Shown in pieces: positions 10,369 through 20,018 of a stretch of DNA of 64,000 nt. The stretch spans positions 186,001-250,000 of the forward strand of contig JARGSG010000189.1 in NCBI GenBank assembly GCA_030374805.1, in the 5' to 3' direction. The number at the start of each line of letters is the position of its first letter. The stretch's first letter is position 1. The translations under genes were made by a program, and so were the position numbers. The notes below the pieces were generated by a model, which was not told where the DNA came from, did not search any database, and was given only the letters and a program-made list of their open reading frames with translations. Source of the DNA: Gracilaria gracilis (Eukaryota; Rhodophyta; Florideophyceae; Gracilariales; Gracilariaceae).

Positions 10369-11409
10369 ATGATCCGCAGATCAAATCGAATATCTGAGGC
10401 GAACACCTTCGTACCGGACGCGGGAGAAGAGGAGCAAAAAAGTCGTCAGAATGAGGCTGAGCAGGTTGTGAGAACACGTGGCTTGACATCGATTCAAGAA
10501 GAGCTTAGCCGCCCGCGTCTCGAAGAACAGCAAAATCCAGCACTCCCATTCATTGCTCTTTCAGTACTCGATGTGGGTGATGGCGTAACTTTTGAATCCA
10601 TCGACTTGCGGGAGCATTGCCATCAGGAAGAGTCGAGCCTCATATTTGAAGCAACATGCAGAGAGCTCAAGTATAACTTGCTAAAGACAGGTTGCAAAGC
10701 GATAGATATCATTCTCGGAGGTGGAATATGCGTCAACGGTGGCTCGATTATCGAAATCAGTGGAAGGGCTGGTGTCGGTAAGACGCAATTGGCAATGCAA
10801 ATGGCACTTATGACTGCTGCTCCTCTTCAGCGTAGTGGGTTACAATCTAATTGCATCTACGTGTACATAGAGGGTCAACCACCGATCAAACGCATGAGCG
10901 AGATAGAACATGCGCTGTGCTCAAGATTCGGTTTGACTAGCGGAACATTACTACATGGGATTGCAGTTGAGCAAATTCGATCAGCAGACCAACTACTGGT
11001 GTGGTCAGAAACAAGACTACCGTACTTGCTGGAAAAAATGAATGCCCGAGTGGTGGTAATTGATAGCATTGCTGCGGTGTATCGACCGGAGTTTCAAGAC
11101 GCTCTTTCTAGAACTCGACATATGGCGCGAATGAGCGCAGCACTGAAACGAGCCCTGGCCTCTGTCGAAGGAGTGTGCATCTGTGTGAATCAAGTTAGTC
11201 AGAGAATTGATGATGTTGGGTTTGGGAATGTTGTGCCTGCGCTTGGAAGCGTTTGGGGAAATACGGTGGAAACAAGAATCTTCTTGAGGCGAATAGGAAC
11301 GCGTCGATTCGCCAGGATCTATGACTCGGCACATCTGTATGACACAGAAGAGGAAGAGTATCAGATTTGTAAGGAAGGAGTTGTGTCCGTGGACGAACGT
11401 GATGCGTAG
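10369..11409 (+). CDS. XRCC3: RAD51-family recombination protein, XRCC3-like
   Basis: 346 residues in one exon, the same length as human XRCC3. RAD51 paralogues act in homologous recombination; XRCC3 pairs with RAD51C and helps stabilise RAD51 filaments and resolve recombination intermediates in the nucleus. Visible: Walker A GRAGVGKT at residues 132-139 followed by QLAMQMAL; Walker B VVVIDSIAAVYRPEF at about 227-241, where the RPEF extension after IDSIAA resembles XRCC3 (DSVAAPFRCEF) more than RAD51; the strand CICVNQVSQ; and PALGSVWGNTVETRIFLRR, the typical C-terminal ATPase-core block. The first ~105 residues are polar and poorly conserved. RAD51C or XRCC2 are less likely because of the RPEF signature and the length. 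The assignment comes from motif reading, not a tree. Confidence 0.83.
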   Translation: MIRRSNRISEANTFVPDAGEEEQKSRQNEAEQVVRTRGLTSIQEELSRPRLEEQQNPALPFIALSVLDVGDGVTFESIDLREHCHQEESSLIFEATCRELKYNLLKTGCKAIDIILGGGICVNGGSIIEISGRAGVGKTQLAMQMALMTAAPLQRSGLQSNCIYVYIEGQPPIKRMSEIEHALCSRFGLTSGTLLHGIAVEQIRSADQLLVWSETRLPYLLEKMNARVVVIDSIAAVYRPEFQDALSRTRHMARMSAALKRALASVEGVCICVNQVSQRIDDVGFGNVVPALGSVWGNTVETRIFLRRIGTRRFARIYDSAHLYDTEEEEYQICKEGVVSVDERDA

Positions 11410-11597
11410 ACAACAAGCGAAACGAAATGATGAGTTGCCCGAAACTACAGCACAGCTATGCTCAGTTGAGCATATAATATATCATGAGTACGGTGATAAA
11501 TTCAACTCGTGAGCAGTTACTATGCATGACGGGTATCATAATCACAACTGGTACTTGTTCTCAATTTACCTGGTAAGCAATTTTGTGCGCCCGACGG

Positions 11598-12236
11598 CTA
11601 CGACTCCCCGCCTGGTGATGTGAGTGACTTAAAAGCGCTCTCAACGCGCTTCTTCACCCATGCCGGGAAAGGCAACGCCATATCAGGTTCGACGAGCTTA
11701 ATCTTCCTCTCATCAAGTCCAATGGCAGCCACTTTATATCCAAATTCCAAACTGCTCTGCGACCTCTTCAATTGCGGATACATTCTCAATGCGTTCTGTA
11801 GAAATCGCTCCCTATCCTTTCCATAAACGGTTTGAGCAATACCCTTATCCAACGCGTTCTCGTACATGCCCTTCGCAAAACCTCCCTTCAAAGCGTCGAC
11901 CAGCGACTTTGAACGATCGTCTCCCTGCACAGCTCCAAGAGGATACCATAGTTTTGCGCGCTGCGAACGGACGAAGATGGCAAAGACTGGTGTGCCATCC
12001 TCCGGCAGAGAGGGTGCAGAATCAGGTCGACGAGATTGCTGTACAGGCTGTCGAGATCTCGGACCCTTTCTCATGTGCGGCGTGCGACGAAGCGGCTGAA
12101 CGGTGGCTGGCGTAGGGTTCGTCTGGCGAACAGGTGATATCGGACAGCGCAAGCTTGTGGAGTGAACAGGCCGAATGGCCGGTCGGAACGAAACGGCGTT
12201 GGAGAAGGCCGGCTGCATTTGAGTACCTTGCGCCAT
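11598..12236 (-). CDS. HHL1-like plastid protein (photosystem II protection)
   Basis: 212 residues if the start is the ATG at 12236 (MAQGTQMQPAFSNAV...). The frame stays open upstream to 12551, but that part is low-complexity (ASELASRASELASP) and is probably not translated. Residues 1-80 are rich in Ser, Pro and Arg with few acidic residues, like a plastid transit peptide. The C-terminal ~115 residues (VFAIFVRSQRAKLWYPLGAV, then DALKGGFAKGMYENALDKGI, FGYKVAAIG and the LVEPDMALPFP end) match the plan of Arabidopsis HYPERSENSITIVE TO HIGH LIGHT 1, where IFVR...WYPL and F.YGYK are conserved. HHL1 is a thylakoid-associated protein that works with LQY1 in photosystem II repair. The function here is transferred from that family. 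Confidence 0.7.
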   Translation of the reverse strand: MAQGTQMQPAFSNAVSFRPAIRPVHSTSLRCPISPVRQTNPTPATVQPLRRTPHMRKGPRSRQPVQQSRRPDSAPSLPEDGTPVFAIFVRSQRAKLWYPLGAVQGDDRSKSLVDALKGGFAKGMYENALDKGIAQTVYGKDRERFLQNALRMYPQLKRSQSSLEFGYKVAAIGLDERKIKLVEPDMALPFPAWVKKRVESAFKSLTSPGGES

Positions 12237-13980
12237 GGTGAACGGGAATGCGAAAGGAGGGCCGGCAGTTTCTTGTGAAGAATTAGGCCTCGAGAGTGAA
12301 GACGAAGGAGAACTTATATTCGTGTAGGAGCTGGTGAACGACAATACGGTGGGAAGACGGCACATCAACTCCACCACCAAAAGAAACGAGATTGGATGCC
12401 TAGCATTTGGAACCAGATTTGGATAGGCTGACGTGGGGCTGGCAAGCTCTGACGCGCGGCTGGCAAGTTCTGACGCTTCAAAGGGCATCCCTCGTCCGCA
12501 ACATACGTACACGTACTGTAATGCAGACACATTTTTATATAGAAGAGCCATCTGATCTACGAAGGTTTAGATAGACCGACATAAAGTGCATCAAACAACG
12601 TCGCTCATGTCGCGGTCTCGCTCGCTATGCTCGCTCTCGTAATCGTCTTCGCGCTGCAATGCACCCGTACCAGAACCGTTCTTCAAAGCCCATGCCGGCA
12701 AATCATGAACCCGATACTGTACAGAGAAGGGTACCATACCAACGGACTTCTCATAGCGTCCTCTCAATGTATGCCAAGACGACTAAATTTCTGGACATCT
12801 ATGCTTCTCTTGGATAAGTCGGGATAGTCATTCAAGCTTTCCGCGCAAAAAGCATCGATGTAGGAAGTAGACAGGAATAATTTTGGACTATAGAACGAAA
12901 GATATAAATTAGTACATTTTCTGTGCATAGGGTGTTCCACGAGCAACACAACGCAATCCACTACAGCACCTTGTAGCAGAGCTCGAACAAGAACCGCACG
13001 CTCCTACTTGACGCACAACACATCTTCCCTGTCGGCTTGTACCGCAACATATCCTGTTTTGCTTACAGGTTTATTCAATTGTAGCATATTTCACATATCT
13101 GCCATGTACATTGCTGCTTCAATGGCACAGGAGACCGTACTCATAAATCGGGAAGTGGAGATCCCCGCGTTATCGATGGGGTGACACACAGTTGCAAAAA
13201 CCTGGCCTTCTTTAAGAGAGAGAACTATCTCTAGATAGAACTACTGCCGCCTCGGAATCAGGGGCGGCTGACCATAATAAAGAAGAAGAAAGACCGATTT
13301 CCCGAAGAAAAAAAGGTGTAGCAGAGTTAAACAGATGTACAGTCACCATGAGAGACATCTTTGCCTTTATTTAGTGGCAAGCTCCGGTGTCAACCGGGGC
13401 CGGGTGGCACCGTGCTCGTGGGCAGCAGACGGCGTGCATTTACTGAGGCCGCCGTCACCATTAGAAGCACATTTTCCATCATATCCACTTCCTCTTCTTT
13501 CTGGGTTTAGTAATGTTAAGTCAAACGCATTTGTAGGCTATCTTCGAAATGTTAAGGGCATAACGTACATTTGCAAATGATAACTGAAGCGAAAGCTTTT
13601 CTTCTTTGTATTCATGTATTCTAAAACGATTCTTTTGTTGTCCAGTTCTTGCAGTTACTAAAGATCTTCCACACGGTATTTCTAATACAACTCTTAAGCT
13701 GTTAAAACGTACAAAAAATCGAAAATGCTCGCAGAAGAGCTTTGCGAATATATTATTTCAGAAGCAAGCTTCTCGAAGAGCTCAGGAAGAAGAAGAAGCT
13801 TCAGCCCTACAACGCTAACCCTTTTACCTTATCTAGCTGAGAAGATCATGTATGTAGATCTTGGGATCTTGGGCTTGGGAGTCCCAAGCCCACGTGTTGG
13901 GAGTTGTGCATGCTCGAGCCTACCTTACAGCATTGAACTATAAATATCTGAAATTTGGAGTGTTTCGATAAGTGGTGACC
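12237..13980. other. Intergenic region upstream of tRNA-Tyr
   Basis: No protein gene recognised. Features seen: CTACGAAGGTT at 12558, a near copy of the Myb-like motif (TACCAACGG at 12737), A-rich and GAA-rich stretches around 13280-13320 and 13785, and an 11-bp perfect inverted repeat (13870-13892). Confidence 0.55.
13870..13892. repeat. 11-bp perfect inverted repeat
   Basis: TGGGCTTGGGA and TCCCAAGCCCA are separated by a single G about 90 bp upstream of the tRNA-Tyr gene. It could be a protein-binding dyad or a small cruciform; nothing in the sequence ties it to a function. Confidence 0.7.
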
Positions 13981-14000
13981 CTCTCGGTAGCTCAGTTGGT

Positions 14001-14013
14001 TTAGACACAACTC
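14001..14013 (+). other. Probable ectopic D-loop intron of tRNA-Tyr
   Basis: Thirteen bases beyond the usual AGTTGGTA D loop. The exact borders are ambiguous by a base or two. D-loop introns are known in nuclear tRNA genes of cyanidialean red algae; splicing here is an inference. Confidence 0.6.
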
Positions 14014-14030
14014 AGAGCATTTGACTGTAG

Positions 14031-14041
14031 TGGATACGACT
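14031..14041 (+). other. Canonical tRNA-Tyr intron (11 nt)
   Basis: TGGATACGACT lies between G37 and A38. Its position is the one recognised by the eukaryotic tRNA splicing endonuclease. Bases 14036-14038 (ACG) may partly pair near the anticodon; the length is at the short end for eukaryotic tRNA introns. Confidence 0.8.
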
Positions 14042-14262
14042 ATCAAAATGTCCTTAGTTCGATTCTAAGTCGGGAGAAGGCACTTTGTTTTTGTTTTTGC
14101 GCACCCTATTCCTTTTCCCGCTGCAAGAAACTCTTCACTGATCCTCCTTTCGCCAACATGAATCAGGCGAACGAAAAACTCGTTCGTCTTCGAAGGTAAT
14201 CGCACACCAGCCACGCTTATCGCCTTATCGCCCTCCTTCAAGTTTTTGTGTCTCATTGAAAC

Positions 14263-14532
14263 ATGGAGAAGCAAGAAGCTCAACCGCAACCACACCGCTA
14301 CGAAGCACGCATCGAAATGCCCAGTGCCTTCACAGCAAGTGTGGTAGCTCAAGCCGTCTCTGTCGATGTCGAACTCCGTCCTCATCTCACAACACGTCAC
14401 GTAAAGTCGCATGACTCCTTTATTCTCATAAACGTAACCGCTGCGGACGTCAAAACTCTCCGTACTGTCGTCACATCCTTGTACGACTTTCTACGCGTCG
14501 CTTTGACGGCAACTGCAACATTTGCCGAATGA
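14263..14532 (+). CDS. PCC1: KEOPS complex subunit Pcc1 (LAGE3-like)
   Basis: An 89-residue protein. Pcc1 is the dimerising subunit of KEOPS/EKC, which makes the t6A modification at position 37 of ANN-reading tRNAs. After a short polar tail (~14 residues) the sequence shows the Pcc1 plan: a first strand ARIEMPSAFTASVVAQAVSVDVE, then VKSHDSFILINVTAADVKTLRTVVTSLYDFLRVALTA, matching LAGE3/Pcc1 'v....l.v.f.A.d...LR.svns.ld.l.lv..t...F'. Size is typical (80-145 residues). The gene lies just after the tRNA-Tyr and ends 23 bases before the end of the convergent cysteinyl-tRNA synthetase gene. Confidence 0.82.
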   Translation: MEKQEAQPQPHRYEARIEMPSAFTASVVAQAVSVDVELRPHLTTRHVKSHDSFILINVTAADVKTLRTVVTSLYDFLRVALTATATFAE

Positions 14533-14555
14533 ACAATACAAGCAGTCATACTGCT

Positions 14556-16169
14556 TTACATTCTGCTCCATCCGCGTCCTTGCTTCCCATCCGAGATGCG
14601 AATACGCAGTCGGTGTTGTGTTTCTTCTCGTACTCGATCGCATGCTTCGAACACTTTCTTCATGTCTTTTTCACGTGCACCGCCTCGAACATCTGCACGG
14701 AAGCGAACTAGCATGTCGACCACTTCTTCAATTCCGGCATCATCGTGATCGGTTCCTTGCTGCAAGCCATGGCCGGGTACGACCATTCCAAAGTCACGCA
14801 GCACACGTTGTACATATCTTTGACTCATGTCGTAAGCCACTGCCACAGCACCCGATTTGGCAGAATCGTCATCATTCAGAGACATATTCGCCGCCTTGAT
14901 TAACGACGAAAGTATTCCCATCACGCGTGGAGTGTCGAAATCATCTGCCAGTGCGTCGTCAACTTCATCTTCGGCATTTCTCAAAGCCTCTTCAAGCCGT
15001 ATTGCGTCTCTACACGCAGGATGCATTTCGTTTTTCGTTCCATCCACATTTTTCTGTCGAAAGGTGTTGGAAAGAACTTCACGATCTAGAAAAGAGTTCA
15101 CTCGTTTGGTATATGCTTGTGCATCGGCAAGACGTTCCTCGCTGTATTCAACCGGCGACGAGTATCGATGCAGCAAACAGAATGTTCGAAATGCATCTGC
15201 ACTTCCACCGTCCTTCAGGAATTCTCTCACGCTCACAAAGTTCTTAAGAGACTTGGACATTTTTCGTCCCTTCAAATGTAAATGTCCACCATGGAGCCAT
15301 GTATTGGACCATCTACTAACCTTACCCTCACCACCCCGTTTCGAATGAAGACGAGACTCAGCTGTTGCCAGTTCATTTGTGTGATGAGGAAATCGTAGAT
15401 CAATACCACCAGTGTGCAAGTCAAGATGATCTCCCATTGTAGCCATTGCCATGGCTGAACATTCTACATGCCATCCTGGTCTCCCTGGACCCCATCCTGA
15501 ATCCCACCAATTCGTGTCGCCCCCACTACTTTCACTAGCTTTCCACAACGCAAAATCTCTCCAATCTCTCTTCTCTTCCTTCCTCTCATACTGCATGTCG
15601 TTATCGTTCTCGTCCGAGGCCATCCTTGAGGGATCCAACTGACCGTATCGGTCGCCTGATGATTCAACCGAAAAGTAGACATTGCCTGACTTGGCCTCGT
15701 ACGCTGAGTTAGAATTCACTAAATCCTCGATAAAGTGCTGTAGTTCTCCAATATGCTCTGTTACCCTTAGAACTTTTGTTGGTGGAAGTACGTTTAGGGC
15801 ATGCATGTCCTCAAAAAAGCGGGTTTCAAAATGTCGCGCCAACGTGCGAGGGCATTGATCTCGTTCTTTGGCACGGTTCAAAATCTTGTCATCGATGTCT
15901 GTCACACCCATAGCGTAAACTATCCTCAATCCGGCAAAGTTTGTGAGAATTCTTCTTATGATATCGAACGAAACGTAGGAACGAGCATGACCAAGATGGG
16001 CATCATCGTAAACTGTCGGACCGCATGTATACCATTTGAATTCGTTCACATTCATACAACTGAGAGCTTCCTTTTTTCCATTCCGAAGTAAACTATTCCT
16101 AACAACAATCGGTTTGTTTCCAAGTACAGTACGGATGATGGAACGAACTGCTTTGTTCCCAAGACTCAT
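14556..16169 (-). CDS. Cysteinyl-tRNA synthetase
   Basis: 537 residues, one exon. Class I synthetase charging tRNA-Cys with cysteine at the expense of ATP. Visible: first zinc ligand and signature WYTCGPTVYDDAHLGHARSY (HIGH box HLGH at 58-61); GVTDIDDKI; the WHVECSAMA zinc-site block; DLHTGGIDLRFPHHTNE; KMSKS exactly at 303-307 (GRKMSKSLKNF); and a helical anticodon-binding C-terminal part. The first ~40 residues are basic and Arg/Asn-rich (RSIIRTVLGNKPIVVRNSLLR), so organelle targeting is possible, though a cytosolic enzyme of this length would also fit. The upstream neighbour, epsilon-COP, is divergent with a ~730-bp gap. Confidence 0.95.
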   Translation of the reverse strand: MSLGNKAVRSIIRTVLGNKPIVVRNSLLRNGKKEALSCMNVNEFKWYTCGPTVYDDAHLGHARSYVSFDIIRRILTNFAGLRIVYAMGVTDIDDKILNRAKERDQCPRTLARHFETRFFEDMHALNVLPPTKVLRVTEHIGELQHFIEDLVNSNSAYEAKSGNVYFSVESSGDRYGQLDPSRMASDENDNDMQYERKEEKRDWRDFALWKASESSGGDTNWWDSGWGPGRPGWHVECSAMAMATMGDHLDLHTGGIDLRFPHHTNELATAESRLHSKRGGEGKVSRWSNTWLHGGHLHLKGRKMSKSLKNFVSVREFLKDGGSADAFRTFCLLHRYSSPVEYSEERLADAQAYTKRVNSFLDREVLSNTFRQKNVDGTKNEMHPACRDAIRLEEALRNAEDEVDDALADDFDTPRVMGILSSLIKAANMSLNDDDSAKSGAVAVAYDMSQRYVQRVLRDFGMVVPGHGLQQGTDHDDAGIEEVVDMLVRFRADVRGGAREKDMKKVFEACDRVREETQHRLRIRISDGKQGRGWSRM

Positions 16170-16900
16170 CTCTAGATACCGAATCTATCTCAAAAGCGTT
16201 ATTTATATCCGAGCGATCTACGTTGCTACCGATCAACGCAAAAAACGAGATTTCCACAAACGAAGTAAGAATCCTCTTTAGACAAAACACCAGTGCCAAG
16301 ACCTCTGCAAGTATGCTTGATTTGGGCTTCAACAAAACTGTTACATTCTCGTTTGACACCCCCAACACTCGTGTACTTTATACTGGTTCAAAAAAAAACT
16401 GTTTCGTTAGGCAGGTGTGGTAGGTGGAGAAGCCAGAAGCTTTTCAAGCCAAGGAGTGGTATGCAAGATATTGAGCGCACGGAGTATGCTGTCAATGGCC
16501 TTACTGGCACAGAAGTACTGAAAGGTGTGTCAGAACTTGCGAACGTCATGCAGCAGAGATAACGCTAAGGTTAGCGACGCTACACGTAGCCCTCTTACCT
16601 CTGACCTGCTGTGAGACTCTTCCCGTTGACAACGCTCACGTGACTTGAATGTGTAACCGAAATGGGGGTTGTCAGAAGCTGTTCTGACAGAAACTCTTTG
16701 TCTGCATTCGCATTTGAAAGGATGCAAATCACTTGCCTTGTACACGATACACGGTACACGTACACGTACGAAGGTACACAGTGTCAAATATGTTGTTGCC
16801 GCTGACAGCATAGGCGACAATAGCGCAAGTCTCTTCCAGCCCTGCACCGCTAACTTCAGCGCTGCAGCAAGTTCGTAAGCTATCCTATCCTTGCACAATC
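16170..16900. other. Divergent intergenic region (CysRS / epsilon-COP)
   Basis: No gene recognised. It contains a TACGAAGGTA copy (16767-16776) inside a run of alternating ACGTACACGTAC, about 130 bases upstream of the epsilon-COP start, and a pyrimidine-rich segment before that ATG. Confidence 0.55.
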
Positions 16901-17782
16901 ATGTCTGACGATTTATTCGAATTGCGCAACTACTTTTACCTTGGAAACTTGGCGTCTGCGTCTCAAGAAGGAGAAACGGTATCCGTCGATGACCAGAAGT
17001 CCCGAATAGAGCGAGATGTAATTCTGAAGCGTATTGAACTTGCTAAGGGCAACTATGACGCCGTAATATCATCTGTGACTGATAATTCTGCCCCTGCCTT
17101 GCAGTTGGTGAAAGTTCTTGCAGAGTTGAGTAAAGATCCATCTTCCGTTGGAGCCGCTACAGCTAAGGTTGAACAGCTTTCGACCGATGAAATTGCATCA
17201 GCATCACCGAGTTGTCTGATGATGTGTGCCGTTGTCTACGCACAGCTTGGAGACTTTGATAATGCTTTGCGGAGTGCTAATCGCGTCCGATCTTTGGAGG
17301 AGCTTGCTGTTATGGTTCAGGTTCTGCTGTGCATGGATCGCCCTGATGCCGCTGAGAAGGAGGTCGCCGAGATGCAATCTATAGATGAGGACGCCACACT
17401 CACACAGTTAGCGAACGCATGGGTCCATCTTTACAAAGGTGGAGAAGGAGTTCAAGAAGCCATTTACATGTATCAAGACCTTCTTGAGCGACACGGAGCC
17501 ACTGATCAAGTCTTGAACGGCATGGCAGTTTGTCATCTTGCCATGGGAAAGCCAGATGAAAGCGAACGAGTTCTTACGGAGGCTCTGACAAAGAATCCTA
17601 ATTGTGTCACTTCGCTCATAAATGTGATATGTTCATCCAAGTACAGAAACAAACCGGCGGCGCTTGTCAATAGATACTTTGCTCAGCTCGAGAAAGTTGC
17701 TCCATCAAATGCGTGGTTACTCGACTATCGCCGCAAAGAAGCAGAATTTGACGCACTCGCAGAAGAGTTAGCTGCAGCATAA
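16901..17782 (+). CDS. Coatomer subunit epsilon (epsilon-COP)
   Basis: 293 residues, close to human COPE (308). Epsilon-COP is part of the COPI coat on Golgi-derived vesicles, where its tetratricopeptide-like helices wrap the C-terminus of alpha-COP. The start MSDDLFELRNYFYLGNLASASQEG is the hallmark of the family (ELFdvrn.FyiGny...i.ea). The rest is repeated helical pairs (MMCAVVYAQLGDFDNALRSA; QLANAWVHLYKGGEGVQEAIYMYQDLLERH; LNGMAVCHLAMGKPDESERVLTEAL; NPNCVTSLINVICSSKYRNK), as expected for the TPR solenoid. No intron. The ATG at 16901 aligns with known N-termini. Confidence 0.93.
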   Translation: MSDDLFELRNYFYLGNLASASQEGETVSVDDQKSRIERDVILKRIELAKGNYDAVISSVTDNSAPALQLVKVLAELSKDPSSVGAATAKVEQLSTDEIASASPSCLMMCAVVYAQLGDFDNALRSANRVRSLEELAVMVQVLLCMDRPDAAEKEVAEMQSIDEDATLTQLANAWVHLYKGGEGVQEAIYMYQDLLERHGATDQVLNGMAVCHLAMGKPDESERVLTEALTKNPNCVTSLINVICSSKYRNKPAALVNRYFAQLEKVAPSNAWLLDYRRKEAEFDALAEELAAA

Positions 17783-18473
17783 CATATCAGTAGCGCCTGT
17801 AAAGATTCTCTGCCTCTTGCTTCTTGTTTTGTCATCGAGGCCGTATTGGATACAGGCTAGAAATCAACTTTGCAGTAGAGATTACAAACTAAAATGACTG
17901 AATGTGTTTATCTGGGAGTCCTTCGCCACGTTCTCTTGTGGTGTGAGGTGAGTAAAAACCTCCCAAACTCGTTTAAATCAACAATGATGTGCAATGGCAC
18001 ACTTTGGTTGCGTAGAAGAAACCTGTCCACTTTGGTACCATGACCGTGCTTCGATAGCTATGTGTTTGTTCTATATCTCTGCCTCGATTAATGATACCAT
18101 AACCCTGCTCGGAGAACCTACTTTGTGCAGAGATTTTTTTCTGTCCAACATGCATCCTTCAGTTTCCATGAGCGAATCTTCTTTGAGTCCAAAGTTACGA
18201 AACAGCTAGCAAAGAATATACTTTGCACATTTGCTTCCGTGCGAAAGACGCCGTCCACACAACTTTGTAGTCAATGGCAGTTTAGAAGAGAGATTGTAGG
18301 CGGCCTTTCTGGATATCAGTGAAAGTGAGGTGATTCAGTGAATGCTTCGTTACATATTTGGGGGCCGGGGTAAAGTACATTTGTTGCACCAAGCTTGGTA
18401 ACATGCAGTTCCGAGTTTTGAAGAATAAGCGTGATCAGCTGTGAACGCAATGTAGAAATGACCGTGAGACAAT
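17783..18473. other. Convergent intergenic region
   Basis: Lies between the 3' ends of epsilon-COP and the basic hypothetical protein. No supported gene or RNA; AT-moderate sequence without notable repeats. Confidence 0.5.
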
Positions 18474-19667
18474 TCACCTCGAGTAGCCGTTTCTTTGTCT
18501 ATTCCTCGTACTTCTCCTCAATACTGGGGAGGATGACGCCCTTTCCTCACGCATGTAGGGCCTCTTGCGGAGAGGAAGCGAGTTTTCCCGTAGCGCGAGC
18601 TTCACATCCATCTTCGAAGTATTAGAGTCCAGCTTTGACTCGTCTTTTACCTTGCCGTTTACAGAACTCTGCGTGCTCAGCTGTTCCACATCCACGGCAT
18701 TAAATGTTCCCTTGACATGTTTCCTTGGTTCCAACTCTGCTTGGAGTCTTTTGTGTTCTGGCACTGCATCATGCACTTTTGAATGCTTAGTGTCATCTTC
18801 GATTGAAGGTAAGGCTTTGGTCGGTGCTTGAGTACAGGATGAGTCTTCCAAAGCTTCAACTCGAACGGAGTTTCGTTTCTTCTTTTGGGGCTTCTGACTC
18901 GACTCTACAACCTTTCGTTGAGAGCGATCAGGAGAGTTCTGTTCATTATCGAGCGAACTACTCTTCTCCACTGGTCTTGGAGAAACTAGAAGCTTCACCT
19001 TCGTGATTACCTTGCGCGGACTCATGCTGAGCGGGCTCTTGCTGCGCGGGCTCTTATTGCGCGGACTCTTGCGCAGGGCCCTGCAAGGGCTGTCCTCGCC
19101 CTCACTTTTTCCGACTTTGCTGCTGGAATTGGGTACCGTGTCAGCTTGTTGCCGTCGGCCGCAAGTCGGAAGGTTTTCAAGAAGATTCGAATCAAGTTTG
19201 GCTTGCGGAGGCCTAACCCGAAGGCGGAGTTTCACAACGGCCTTTTCTCTGGGTACCTCTTCGTTGGGAACAAACTTCAGCGAAACAGTCTTGGGAACTA
19301 CTGGTTGCGGTTTTCTTCGGATAATCACCCTTACCTTCGGGTTCGATGTCGGAAGGCTGTGCACCACTTCAGAAATGGTTTTCTCTCCTTCGAAGCTTGA
19401 TGAGTGGTGCTTCTTCTCCGTCGAGTCTTGGTTTGAAAGGCTTTGAGGCAGCTTTACCTTCAAATTCCCTTCTTCCGAGCAAGGCGAGAGTGCACTCAAC
19501 AATTCGTCCCCTTCGCCCTTCGTTTTGCGTTTCTTTCGAAGGGAGAAGGGGTCTACGAAGTCCGGTCTTCTTTTGGCGATCCGGTTTCTAGTCCCCCGCC
19601 TTAACGCGGCATTCTTCTCGGCAATGGAAGCGTTTGGTTGTTCGGCCATGATGTGTGTACTTTGCAC
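18474..19667 (-). CDS. Hypothetical basic, low-complexity protein (probably nuclear)
   Basis: 397 residues (an alternative start at Met7 would give 391). Not recognised. It is very rich in Lys, Arg, Ser and Pro, with many KKRK-type clusters (RKKRKTKG near 43, KKKRNS near 265) that would serve as nuclear localisation signals. Around residue 205-220 there is a small internal repeat of the type SPR(N/S)KSPL. No folded domain, membrane segment or signal peptide is visible. The uninterrupted length of almost 1.2 kb in a gene-dense region and the consistent composition argue for a real gene. Disordered nuclear or chromatin-associated protein is only a composition-based suggestion. Confidence 0.55.
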   Translation of the reverse strand: MQSTHIMAEQPNASIAEKNAALRRGTRNRIAKRRPDFVDPFSLRKKRKTKGEGDELLSALSPCSEEGNLKVKLPQSLSNQDSTEKKHHSSSFEGEKTISEVVHSLPTSNPKVRVIIRRKPQPVVPKTVSLKFVPNEEVPREKAVVKLRLRVRPPQAKLDSNLLENLPTCGRRQQADTVPNSSSKVGKSEGEDSPCRALRKSPRNKSPRSKSPLSMSPRKVITKVKLLVSPRPVEKSSSLDNEQNSPDRSQRKVVESSQKPQKKKRNSVRVEALEDSSCTQAPTKALPSIEDDTKHSKVHDAVPEHKRLQAELEPRKHVKGTFNAVDVEQLSTQSSVNGKVKDESKLDSNTSKMDVKLALRENSLPLRKRPYMREERASSSPVLRRSTRNRQRNGYSR

Positions 19668-20018
19668 CGGTTTGCCGTCGAAAAAACTACTTCTCGAAAA
19701 CAGTGAGAAGTGGTTGCTTACGAGAAGCGTTTGGTCTACTTCTCTGGGCGCTGAAGAAGCTTGAACAGGGAAGCACGGGTTGAATTAGAAGTGTGGGCGG
19801 GTGCGATGGAATCAGCTTTATAAACAACAACGTTGTCTTGTTCAGCGGGTATCGTACACATCAGAAGAATTTCGAGTGTCGATAGAAATAATGAGTCAAA
19901 ATCACCCAAAACAGCCACGAAATGCCTGTTTCCAAGTTGGGCTGCAGTTTGCGACCGCCACCGCGCCTAATCACACTTGTCTCAAAGCCAATTTCAATCA
20001 ACCGTTATCTTGTAGTAC
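19668..20018. other. Divergent promoter region
   Basis: About 350 bases between the basic hypothetical protein and the ACBP-ankyrin gene, which point away from each other. No strong motif seen. Confidence 0.5.

Larger units (their letters stand above)
13981..14077 (+). tRNA. tRNA-Tyr (GUA) with an anticodon-loop intron and a D-loop insertion
   Basis: Acceptor CTCTCGG (13981-13987) pairs with TCGGGAG (14070-14076), discriminator A at 14077. D stem GCTC (13990-13993) pairs with GAGC (14015-14018). Anticodon stem TTTGA (14020-14024) pairs with TCAAA (14043-14047). T arm CTTAG-TTCGATT-CTAAG is at 14053-14069. The anticodon loop begins CTGTAG (anticodon GTA at 14027-14029); an 11-nt canonical-position intron (14031-14041) separates positions 37 and 38, as in most eukaryotic tRNA-Tyr genes. 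In addition the D loop is 21 nt rather than 8, implying about 13 extra bases (near 14001-14013), best read as a second, ectopic intron. Removing both leaves a standard 73-nt tRNA. A T5 run (14088-14092) fits an RNA polymerase III terminator. CCA is not encoded. Confidence 0.92.
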
